Source: Astropecten irregularis (lineage: Eukaryota; Echinodermata; Asteroidea; Paxillosida; Astropectinidae). From it: a stretch of 64,000 nt of DNA. The notes beneath the pieces were generated by a model that was not told the origin of the DNA, did not search any database, and saw only the letters and a program-made list of their open reading frames with translations. Positions 46,084 through 58,000 of this stretch are shown piece after piece (the first letter of the stretch is position 1; each line of letters starts with the position of its first letter). The stretch spans positions 15,390,602 through 15,454,601 of the forward strand of contig OZ020257.1 of the NCBI GenBank assembly GCA_963971285.1, read 5' to 3'. A program made the position numbers and the translations under genes.

Positions 46084-49000
46084 ATGTTTTGGGGTAAGTA
46101 TTCATTTCCAAAGTGGAATTTAATGGTCGTGAGAGACTTGATAAAACGTCATCACAAAGTTAATCCGGTAACCCTATGTTTTGCAGGTTTTCAGAGAATA
46201 AATGTAGGTAAACGACATTGCATTAGGTCTCCCCAACAAACAAGCATGACATCTCTTTTTCAATTTCAGCACACGTGTTTCCTCATGGCCAGATGGCAAA
46301 CTCGCCCCAATCTATTTATATCAGCCGTATCTATTCTTTCAAACATCTTCGCCCCAGTACTACAATACACACTCGTACAGAATGCATTATACATTATCAT
46401 GGGGGATTGTAGCTTTACGGGTCCTAAAACTATAAGGAAAGGAAACTTCTTTTTGAAAAGTAACTTACCTACTATACTTTGTTGGTCTCCTCCTCTATAT
46501 TACCAAGCTTAAATTTTTGGAAAGAGGGCAGGGCTTTGATTTTTGAGGGAAATTATGGGGTAAAAACGGTAACCGCCGCACGGACGGCCGCAGACGAGAA
46601 TAGTCTGGTTTCCACTCTGACATTTTGAGGACTCTTGGTCTGTTGGGTCTGGGCACTAGACTAATCAGACCAGACAAAATGGCCTCACGCGATCAGACGA
46701 CCGTCTGATCGCGTGAGGCCATTTTAAAGTTTACAAGAAGCGCGCAAGAAAATTGAATTTTAACCCTGAAATGTTTAACAAATTTCTTCAATGTAGGCTT
46801 TGAAGGACCTAGGAACATTTGCTGAAAGTCAAAAGTATCATTTTTGAGGAGTAGAAGTTAGTTCAGAGCCAAAAAAATCAATGTGTTTTGGGATCCCGTA
46901 AACCCACAATCGCCTTATCATGTATGTTTTTATAATAAATTTTTCGTAAATACTACCTAGATTCCTAGAAGCAATTACTAGGCCTTACATTATTACTTAG
47001 CTTTTTTACCAAGACTGGCAAGAGAGGGCGCTTCCGCAAAGCATTGTTGGATACATTTTCGATTTTGGTAGATCTGCATATCTACGTGACACACCCTTGG
47101 GCATCCAACCCGTACCTGTAACTTCCTGCGGTCGGTATTTGAATTTTGAAATATGGTCTACTGAAACCCGCACCCCCTAAACCACCACCCCCCTCCCCAC
47201 CCCATCACCCCCCCCCCCTCACCACCTCACCACCCCACCACCCCACCACAGCTGTTCTAGACTAGAGGCTTACTTTAGGTTTTTTTTCAACTTCAAGTGG
47301 AAATTCAAATTTCACTCTCAGGTTCCAAAGTCCCAACGTGTTCATATGATAACCTTTCTTTTCTGCTTCCCTTAATCTACTGTGTATATTGATTTTTCTG
47401 ATATTTTGTTGATCTTTGACAGGTTTGACTATTGAACCGGGAAAGCACTACACGCAGACAGTCGAGGAGTCCTTCCATGTTTCTATGGTTGCCTTGGATA
47501 CCAGAGATGTTGCCAGTAAGTTCTTGCCACTTGAGAAACCCTAAAAGTCTTGACTCGACAGAAAAGAAGATCTGTGGGGAATTATTTTTAATCCTCTGCA
47601 CCTACCACACGAGACAAGAGTTGGTTACCGCACATTACCGCACTCTCTGCAGGTGAACTGAATCATAAACCATGCATTACCACACAAACCACTCTGTGGT
47701 GTGCTGTGGTATTTTGTGGTATGCAGAATACCACACTAAGCACATTAAGAACCATGGTTGGTAAATTGTGGTATGCAGGTCATGGGTTAGGGTGAAGCAG
47801 TTAATATCTCATGATGGGTTTCTTTCGTCTTTTCATGCCATGTGTTTCCCCATCAGCCACAGAGAGAGAGCAAGCCAAGATGACGCAGTTGATGGTGCAG
47901 CACGACAAGGCAGAGTTCCTCGTCTGCACGCTGTGCTTCGGTAGCGTCTTACAACAGCCGCTGGATCTCAACTTCACAGAGGGGGAAGAGGTGACGTTCT
48001 TTTCCGAAGGAAGAGGTAATTAGAGTCTTCATCATACCAAAAAAGCTTCCCTCGCAAGTGGATCAAGGGGCCAATTTCATGGCTTTGCTAAGCACAAAAA
48101 TATGCCTAGCACAAAAATGGCACCATTTTTGCTCACTTTTTTTTGCCATTTTCAGGAACTCTGCACCTGACGGGTTACCTCGTGAAGGATGAGCCCCTCA
48201 CCCTGGACCCAGACATGATGTCCCTGGAGGAGCTGTCAAGCTTAGACGGGATGGCGAGTGACAGCGAAGGTACGTTGGACCTCAACAGGGTCTGGTCAGG
48301 ATCTGGGTCGAGGTTTAGCCACTCTGGCTTTTTGGCCATTTTTTTGGACAACCTGTTTTTGTTTTGAACATCCTGTTTCAACTTCATTATGAAATTCAAT
48401 TGATTTCAGATTATATATTAAGGCATGTTGTCTTTTTAAAGCACAAACTATTTTAAGTTGGTGACGTTCTATTCCTATATCTTGGTCTCAACTTTTGGTT
48501 GGATGCCCCAGGCGGTGCACAAAAGGAGTTTTAGATTTCACGACACGCCACCATGAAGCGGCCGAGCAGGCATTATTTCCTTAGTGCGCATGCTCACCTC
48601 AGATCTTGTAGCAAGCACGTCGTCCTAAACGCGACGACAGCATTATGACCTTTTCACGTTGTCGTGTTTCACACATGCAAAGCCCATGTACAAAAGCATT
48701 ACAGTGCATGCTGCGTTGTAGCTGAACAAATTCGGTCAGTGGTACCCCATCCGTTTCCCCTTGCGAGATCTTAAATAAGTGCCATGAATTTTAAGGATTT
48801 TTCCACGGATAAACCCTCAGAGCAGAAGCTAGTCAAGTCAAGCCCGAGATATATTACAATGGTAAGTTGAAAATTGGCATTGTCATTCATTTCAAAGGTT
48901 GTTGATTGAAACTAAACTGGAAAATGAATCATTAACTCACTACATGTACCTTCATCAAAGGACTTCATACATATGAAAAATGACACCTTTATTGCATTTT

Positions 49001-52000
49001 ACAAAGATTTCTATGAGACAAGTGATGTTGAGAATGAAACTGTCAAAACATTTGATTTTTTTTATGGGTCTTTCAAGCTGTATTTCAATTTTTGGATTGT
49101 AAAACTTTGTATGTCAAAAGTATTTGACGGTGCCAACTTTCAACTATCATTTGGTGAAGGTACAATGTAGTACAGTAACCACTGTTACTGAATTTTATCC
49201 TGAAAATTAATACAGGGGTTTTCTGGATTTTTGTTTTGTTGTATACATTAAGAAATAGTTTGCTTGAAAATCATGTTCTATTGTTTCCCTGATGAGTAAA
49301 AGTTCTACATTATATTAAATGCTTTTTATGTGGGTTAGATAAATTTACTTGTATCACGTAAGAAGACATCATTTTAATACAGGAAGAGGCATTGATAGGC
49401 CTGTATACATTAGTTTTGTGTTTATCTGTCAAATTTTCAGACATTTATTCCTTTTTCCGGATGCTTCACTCTGGACGTTTGATTTGTTTTTTTGTCACAG
49501 GTTGGGCATCGGGTGAGGAATCATCTCTGGATGACAAGGTCAGAGTTCAGAGGTCACGCCGAGCTCTGAAGAGGAAGTATGCCAGCTTCCTCTCTGCCAG
49601 ACGGAGACACTTTGATCTAGCACTGTACAAACAGCATTTGAGACAAGCAAATGCCTGCACCAAGTTCCCTTGGCGCAAGAGGCGCAAGTTGTCGAGAAAG
49701 CGGACAAGTTCCCTTCCGACCCATTTGGGTAGCGATGATGAAGACTTTTCTGTTCCCATGGGAAAGCTGAGGGCAAGTAGATGGCTGAGTCCAGCACCAG
49801 AACAGCAGGTTGTTTTACGTACTTCAGATAACGTGCGAGCAACACTGACCCTCTCAGAGATTCCTCAAACTGCTCCCAAGATGATGCCCAGAACAGGCCG
49901 TCATCGGGAGAACTTGGTTTTGGCTGGCAACCAAGGAGGTGCCACTTGGAGCCAGGCCCATGACGCACAAAGAAGGCATGCCCAAGCCCAATACACGCTG
50001 CAATCTTCTACAAGGAATCTTGAAGAGCCAGAAGATGTAATGATGGTCAGAAACTCGCGAGATGGAGAGCAGTCCAATCCTCGCTCGCGAAAAATTAGGA
50101 ATTTAGCTGAGAAGGTCAGCCTATTGAAGACAAACTCTAACTCGCTGGTGCGGGACTATGCAGCAGGAAGAAACATGACACCCTCCCGGGGGTTCTCCCA
50201 TCAAGTGCCAATGCACGTCCAGCGATCTGAGCTCCAGTCCTCAGAATCAGCTACGTCTGGGAAACACGCCACTCATGCAGCTCCCAGTGACTCATCTGCC
50301 AAGACCGACAGCCATCAAGTGGAGGATGACTCAGTCTCTCCCACGAAGGGCCGCTCTAGGAAGAGACAGCTTAAAAACAAGCCGGGGATGGCGCGACAAC
50401 CCAAGCGCATGTTGAGCACCGGTTTCGTGCTGCCTCACAAGAAGATGTTTCAGAGGAAAGTGAATCCCAGGGGCCGGGCGAGACGGCCGGGCGTGCAGTG
50501 GAATGAAACGCTTCCTTCAGGTACCGCCTCTGTTGTGGATCAAGAGGCTGCTCAAATGACCGGCTCTCATTTTGATGATGTTAGCTTGGGACAGGGCCTG
50601 ACCGAAGAACAAGGCCAACATCCCTCCGATTATGCAGGTAGGTACTAATTAGCTACAGTAATTATGTCATTTTAAAAGAAAAACAGGGAGAGGACCATGA
50701 AAGCGCAGACAAAAAGTGAAGTTTTGCAAAAGTCACTTTCATTGTGATTAGGAAATATCATCAGAAAAGGCCTATATTAAGGCCACTAGGCTCTATAGTG
50801 TAATTTTTCTTTTGCATCCCCATGTGATCTTGATTCCACCTGTTAGTTTCTAAAAAGAAAGGCCTCCGAGTTTAACTGCACTTTTAAAAACAAAGATAAT
50901 AATAACATTGTGCTCAACTAATTGGACTATTGATGCAAAACCTTATTGATAAATAACCTTTTAATGTGTGAATGTGTGTTTTTGGTTCTCACAGATGCTA
51001 GTGGTCAACAGCCAGGGGTCAGTTTCACCAATCAGGAACAACGGTGTCCCCCTGTTGGCATGATCCCTCAACCTCGCCACACATCGACCGTCAATGACCA
51101 GCCAGGCCCCGGCGAACCCCTTGAGCAGTACCTCATGGACAGTAAACAGGGTCTAGTGCCTACGTCGCTGGCTATGGCTGCAGGCGCTGGTATGGACACA
51201 TCATCGCCGCCAGTCCCTGGGGTTGGTGGTAGTAGCGGTCAGACCATGGCCGTGCGGGACACCAGCGGGGTCTACTGGAGCTGTCTGTCGGATGAGCAAG
51301 CCGAGATGGGTCAAGGGGATGCTGAGAGGTTTGCCTTGAATGCTGGCAGCTCCATACCCGTTGCCACAGACATGGACTTTTTAACAGCTGAAGACATGTC
51401 CTGCAATGGCGTCAATGTAAGTCATATCTCTATGTAAGACTTACCGGTACTCAGTTGATACAACAATCATTAATAATTCATTTGTGGAAGGTTTTGAATG
51501 ACTCACATGAATATTAAAATCTTGATGAGTAACTACCACGTTCTCTGTGAACCAGAACCTTGTACTGACATTCCAGCCAGTATGTCAGCTTCCTGGCCCA
51601 GCCTTGGGTCAGTAGTGAAATTGGTTCTTAATGGTCTGAGTCAAAGTAATAAGTCGTAGGAATACAAGGCAGTGTTGGGTTGGGTTCCACTATGGAAAGC
51701 TTTTTAGCGAGAAGGCCTGTGGGTTTTGCATGGACAATATCTCAAATTCTGAACTTTTAGGTGAGGAGGCTTGCCGTTAGATGAGACAGCTCCTTTAACG
51801 GATTACGCGGGGTCCAATTCTTACCCATCAGATTGGGAATCAGAAAATCCGCCTCTCCCACGGCTACGACGTCTTCGTGACTCGCTTTGATCTCTGGCAA
51901 GCTGAGAAGTCTTCCTCCAAGAAGGGCTGGACCATCCTGACCAGACGTCTGCTGGACATCTTCTTTGATCGGATGACATTGGCCATGGGTAAGCCCACTC

Positions 52001-55000
52001 ACCACGGCAACAGCATGGAGTACATCCCGCTGGATCAGAATGTTGTCGGCGCCATTATATGTATGTATACTTAATGTCACTATCATACATTGGTAGCATA
52101 CCAAAACAGAAATGTATACAGATTTACACTTAACTTTAGGATATGAAGATGGTGATGGTAGAAACATACTGTTTTTTTTCTGCCTGAAATGCCGTATTTA
52201 TCCAGAAAAGAGTAAAACCAATGACTGAAAACAACTTTGATCTTCCGAAGAATCGGACAATTTTACGGAATTTGTTTTCATAATAAGATCATAATATAAA
52301 TTTAGTTTTCTCTTGTTTTGGATCTTTCAGCTTTCATCAAAGCTCGCTATAACATTACTGAAAAGCGTAAGTTGATACAGGCCATCAGTATCTACTGCAG
52401 TGACTGCCGCAAGTCAGGAGTCCCTGGACATTTAATATAAAAGAGGAGAAGAGTCAATAAGTGATAAACATTTGAAGTGATGAGGTGTTAGTGTTACCCT
52501 GGGTGCTAAAAGCTGGACGGTCCTAAAAGTTCTCGACTGAGACATTTCTGCTGTGAAATAACCAAGTTGACACATTTGATGAAGTGTCTGTGATTTCCCC
52601 CGATGATATTATTGTGTGTGAATTTTGAGTGGAAAATGAAAACCCCAAACAAACTACAGTAATCTATATGCCACAGAAGCCATTAGTACTAGATCTCACA
52701 ACTCGTGCATTGAATCCTTTTGAAGATATTTACATTATTTGATTGATTTGTGTATTTATCATTCCTTGATTGCCTACTCAATTAATAACTCCTATAAATG
52801 GTATGTTTTGTGCTCAGAATAGAGACAGTTTGAGAAGTTTGACAGAAACCCCTGAAGTTATACATGTATAGGTAGGAGCTACACAAAAAAACAACCCTTT
52901 ATTGAATCATGAAACTTTGTTTATTTATGTGAGGGAACAGGTTTTTAACTGTGTTGGTTGGTCAAGTACAAAAACATACAACTTTTATCTTCAGTATCTT
53001 ATTCCTCATCCCTATGGCAGAGTCAAAGACTGTAGGATTCTCGTAGCACAGACTTTGGACTTTTTCCAAACTGGGCCAGCAAACCCATATTCGTCTGGGC
53101 TTGCTCTGCAGGCCTACATCATAAAAGTCCAAGTTCTTTTTTTGAAGGGGGAGGGATGGGGATATTTTTTTGTTATCTCATTTGACGTCCTGACTGGCAC
53201 TTTAAGCTCACAAACTTAAATTTTCTTCCTGATAGAGTCATCAAGTATCAATTAAAACAATAAACTAATATTTTTAAACGTATATTTTTGTAGTGTTTCC
53301 CCTTAAACCGCTTTCAATAATTGTTATAATTGTTTGTTTTTCAGTGCAGCAGATTGTTTATGTTTATTTTAACACAATTGAAAAGTGTCGCTACAATTTC
53401 TGATGATTTAATATTTAATTCACATCTATTTTAAATATGTAGGATTCAGAATTTAGAATTCCAGACTGTAGCAGTATTTTTAAGCAGATGGACAAGGAAT
53501 AACTGACTTTTAATAGGAGTGAAAGGACATTGCTCTACAAGTTGTCGAATTTTATATTTAAGATTTTCTCAATGATGTGACATTTTAGCAAAGAGATTAA
53601 TTGATTGTAAAGTAAGTATTCATTTGAATTTATCATGTAGAAGGCAAAAATAATTAAAACATTTGTACAAAGACTGCCACCTATTTTCCAGTAAAACTCA
53701 AATAAATCTTGCCGCTTATTATTATAGAAAAAGAAAAATACATGTGGAGCGTTTGGCTTGCGGTTGTATTCATTATTCATTGTGTGACATAATGATTACA
53801 TATGTACTCTGTAAAACTATTCTGACTTGTGTGTGATAATCATGTAGATAAGGAAATCAAAGGTGATCAATTTTGTGCGATGTCGTGTTGCTGGTAGTGA
53901 CATTTTGGACGCTGGAACTGCTAGCCTTCATCAGGCAACCAGTAGTGTAGACACGTCCTTTAGACCTGGGGGGGGGGGGGGGGGTGATCTTGTAGCTGGG
54001 TCGTACCTCCATATAGGTTTGTGCACAAAATCATTTTTAATATATATAAAAAGTGAAAACCTGGGGGGTTGCAACCCCTAGCCCTGATCTACGCCCATGC
54101 AGGCAACAGTTGCCTGATTAAGGCTAGCAGTTCCAGCAGCCGAAACATCGCTACCAGCAACACGACATCGCATGACATTGATCACCTTTTTTTCCTTCAT
54201 CTGTATCCACCGCGATGAATAACCCTTTCCTTTCTATTGATTCAGATGTATAATTTGGTCATTTTCTTGGGTACTCAGGGCTGTACAGTCCCTAGGCTGT
54301 AAATTTCAGGAGTGACGGTTTCACATCTTATGGCCTGAGATAATTACACAAAGTACATTTATATTTTTCTCTGTTACGGTATGCCCTGTCTATTCATAAT
54401 GGGGACACCAGTCAACCTTGTCCCCACCCTCTAGCTTGTTTTGTGCAGTATACACAACCATTCCCAGGTCAGGGCTGTCCCGTGGAAGCAAAAAACGAAC
54501 CAACCTAGTCTTTGAACATTTTAAACGCCAAAACAATGAATTTGAAAATCCTTATATTATAGCCGTCCTTGAATGCACAACACATTATTCTCCAAAGCCG
54601 GATGACTAATTTGGGAATTTATCAAATGGTAAGTTGAAAATTGGCATTGTCACTCCATCAAACAAAATTAACTCAATTTTTCATGAAAAAAAAACTACTA
54701 ATAAAACCATTGTTTTTCATTGGTACAATAATTGAAACTGTTCTTCTTGTACCAGCATCAAATGATAAACTAAATTTTGGCCTTGCCTCCATGAAATAAT
54801 TTTGCTTGCCTTACCTTTTTGCCATGAATTGAAGTTTTTGTCTATTATGAATCATGCTAGACCTTGTATCTTGGAGGTTATTTCCAATGGACAGTGCCAG
54901 CTTTCACTTTATCATTTGAGGAAGGTTCAGTGTTGTACAGTTCAATAGTTAGTGGAGCTAATGCAGTTTTGATGAAATTTTGTTAATACACAAAGATGAA

Positions 55001-58000
55001 TGCTTGGAGTTTCAACCCTAGCAGGCTTTTGACTTTGCATCCCTCTTTTTTTGATTAGGTTGGGCCTCTGGTGAAGACTCATCTCAAGAGTGTCAGGTCA
55101 TAGGTCAGAGGCAGCGCCATCTTGGGTCTCATCCGAAAAAGGGACACCAGAATCTCGCAAGTTGTCGAAATGTGGAGTCGCGCCGAGGGTTTCCCAGGAG
55201 GGAGACGATGCAGGCCAGGATCCGATGGAGGAAAAAGAGGAAGCTAGCGAGAAAAAGAGCAAAGTCTCGTCAAAAAAGGAGATTCTTGGCCGGCAGTGAG
55301 TTCGACCGGCCTTCCAGGAGAGGATGCAGATGCTGCGGTTCAGCTCCCAGGGAGATGACAGGTGGCGGTCTGCAGATGCATGTTCAAGATGGGCACGTCA
55401 TTCTTCAGACATCGGACAACATGTCGCTAACGTGGAGGCAGTCTCAAAATCCAGACCTCAACTCTGAACCTCCTAGATCTGCTCCAAAGGTGACCACCAA
55501 CTCTCCTCAGCAGTGCAAGCCACATCCTGAGGAGGAACCTGTGAAAGAATCTTCGGACGTTGTCATTGTTGAGGACTTGGATGTCGTAAATGGTCAGCAG
55601 AAAGCAACGTCAAGTACAGCTCGTGGAGTCCGCTCCACGGCAGCCAAACCCAAGCCATCGGCATCACAAACAAGAACACACCCTGAAACCAGTACTGCCC
55701 CTTCATTGCCAAGCCGCTCTGATCCAACTTCGGGTGTCGAAATGCTTTACATCCCCAAAGATGCACGCCAACCTTCCTCTGCCATACAAGCAGAGAGCTC
55801 TAAGACAAACCCCTCATCACGTCCCAAGAAGGTCTCGCATTGTGCGATCACTCCCATCATATCCACGATGAGGCACCCCCTGAAGAGGAAACCGATCAAA
55901 TTGAAAGCTAAATCCAAATCGATGCCCCTGAAATCCAGAATGAGTATTAAGCAGCGGCATGTGGAACGTTCGCAAGGCAAGGGTCCCTTCTTTCCGCAGA
56001 GGAAATTGGCCCAGAGAAAAACAACGACCAATTCAGACACCACCCTCCAGTGGAATGAGGCTTCTACGGTTGACCTAACTAACGAGAATGTTGATTTCAG
56101 CCAGCCAGTTATTTCCAATGTGGTCGGAGGTCAAGATGCTGTTGAAATGACAAGCTCCTGTTTCGACAGCTCCCCCTCTAGACAGGAGATGCAGATATTA
56201 CAGGAGGAATCATACCAACAGAGAGGTACAGTTGGCAGCCCAGAATTTGAGCTTTCATTTCAGAAAAAGCAACTATTTAGGCAGATCATGGCAGATAGTT
56301 TAAAACAGGACAACTTGAGAAAGATAATCCTCAACAGACTTGTTTCATTCCTGAAATGCCATGTGCTAAATCCCAATAATCAGGTTAAGCCTGGGCTGGA
56401 ATTCAGTCTCTCAAAACCTGGATGAAATGGAAATGACAAATATTGCTTAACTTTTTAGCTTTTTTACTTTATTCAAATTTTCGGATTTTTGACTTATTAC
56501 AAATATTGCTTAGGGCATGTAGTTCCATGTTTTTAAATGTCTTTTTAGTATGGTATTATTATTGTGCTCATAATAAACTATTATGAAATTACATTTCACG
56601 GATGGTTTTCATATTTGAAGGATCAAACCAATAGCAACATGAGTTTATAATTACCTCTTATTATCAACTTCTTTTTTCTAAAGATGGAGATGTTCAACAT
56701 GACGTCAGCGCTGCCAGCCTTGAACAAAATGCCGGACCAAGCTCCCAGGCTCATTGCCTTGCAACCGACAATCAGACGGAACCAGACCATAAGCCCGGTC
56801 TGGTAACCTATCCCCTGCCCGTGGCTGTAGGCCCAGCGATGGACACATCATCGGCACAGGTCACTGATGAGGCAGTAGGGGACCAGACTATGATGGTACA
56901 GAATGTTGACGGCGTGTACTGGAGCTGCATATCCGATGACTTGACCGATGTTGGCATGGCAATGGCAGATAATCCTATGGGAGAGGAGGAGGAAGACATA
57001 CCGGTCGCCACTGATATGAGGCCATTGACTACGGCAGACATGACATGCAACGGGGCAACTGTGAGTATTTGCAGGCAATTCTTTGTTGAAGAATTTAATT
57101 GAATACTGCTTTTGATAAAAAATAATAACTTTGTACAAAAATCTTGATTTGTCTATTTTCTAGTACATATCATCTCGGGTATTGGATTTGGAATGAAACG
57201 GCTTAAGTACTTGTCACAGATAAATATGTTATCTTGCAAAGTAGTCAGTAAAGTGTTAGTCCTTTGTGATTCATCTAGTCTATGATAAAGAAAACAAGAG
57301 GTTAAAGACTACTTTCTCTTTGTCTTTTGCGTTGTAGCTGTCCAATCAGAAAATACGCCTCACCAGAGGCTACGACGTGTTCCTCACCCGATACGACCTG
57401 TGGAAAATAGAGAAATGCTCCAAGAACTCCTGGTCCATCTTAACCAGGCGACTGCTGGACGTCTACTTCGATAGGATGACCCTTGCTATGGGTCGGGCCA
57501 GCCATCACGGCAGCAACGGTGACCATAAGCCGCTTGACCAGAATGTGGTCGGAGCCATCAGGGGTGAGTAGTATATCATGGTCATTCTGTGTCATTAATA
57601 CTTTGTTGCTTGCGCTGCTCAAAGCAGACACGCCTTAGTCGAGGGAGGAGCTTAAGTTGATGTATAACAATGATACTGGAAAGCTCTCCCTAAAATTGCT
57701 AGACATGGTGGAGGAGTAAGCCTTTGTAGGAAAACTTTTTCGACCAATGGTCTGATACCACTGACTTCTACCATGTCACATGGACAGCCAACATATGAAT
57801 TCCCCAGACTAAGGACACTGTTGATACATCACATGATTTAGGGCACCTCTTTAACAGAACAGGGGTCGATTTCACCAAACTCATAATAACTTGCTATCAA
57901 TGGTAAGACTATGTGATGCATTGCAGCCCTACGTAGGATACGGCGGGTTATGCTTCGTAACTCGACTTACGATGGATCGTACAGCTTCGTGAAATCGGAC

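Noticed and set aside
46084..46512. 142-residue frame reading through the first FKBP donor
   Set aside because: After MFWG the sequence no longer resembles any family, while the GTAAGT donor and the exon at 47423 restore the nucleoplasmin-like signature.
49461..49500. ATG upstream of the BEN1 acceptor as a genuine start (read-through exon)
   Set aside because: Cassette 2 has a stop codon at the equivalent place, and conservation begins exactly at the acceptor. It is kept only as a minor alternative for BEN1.
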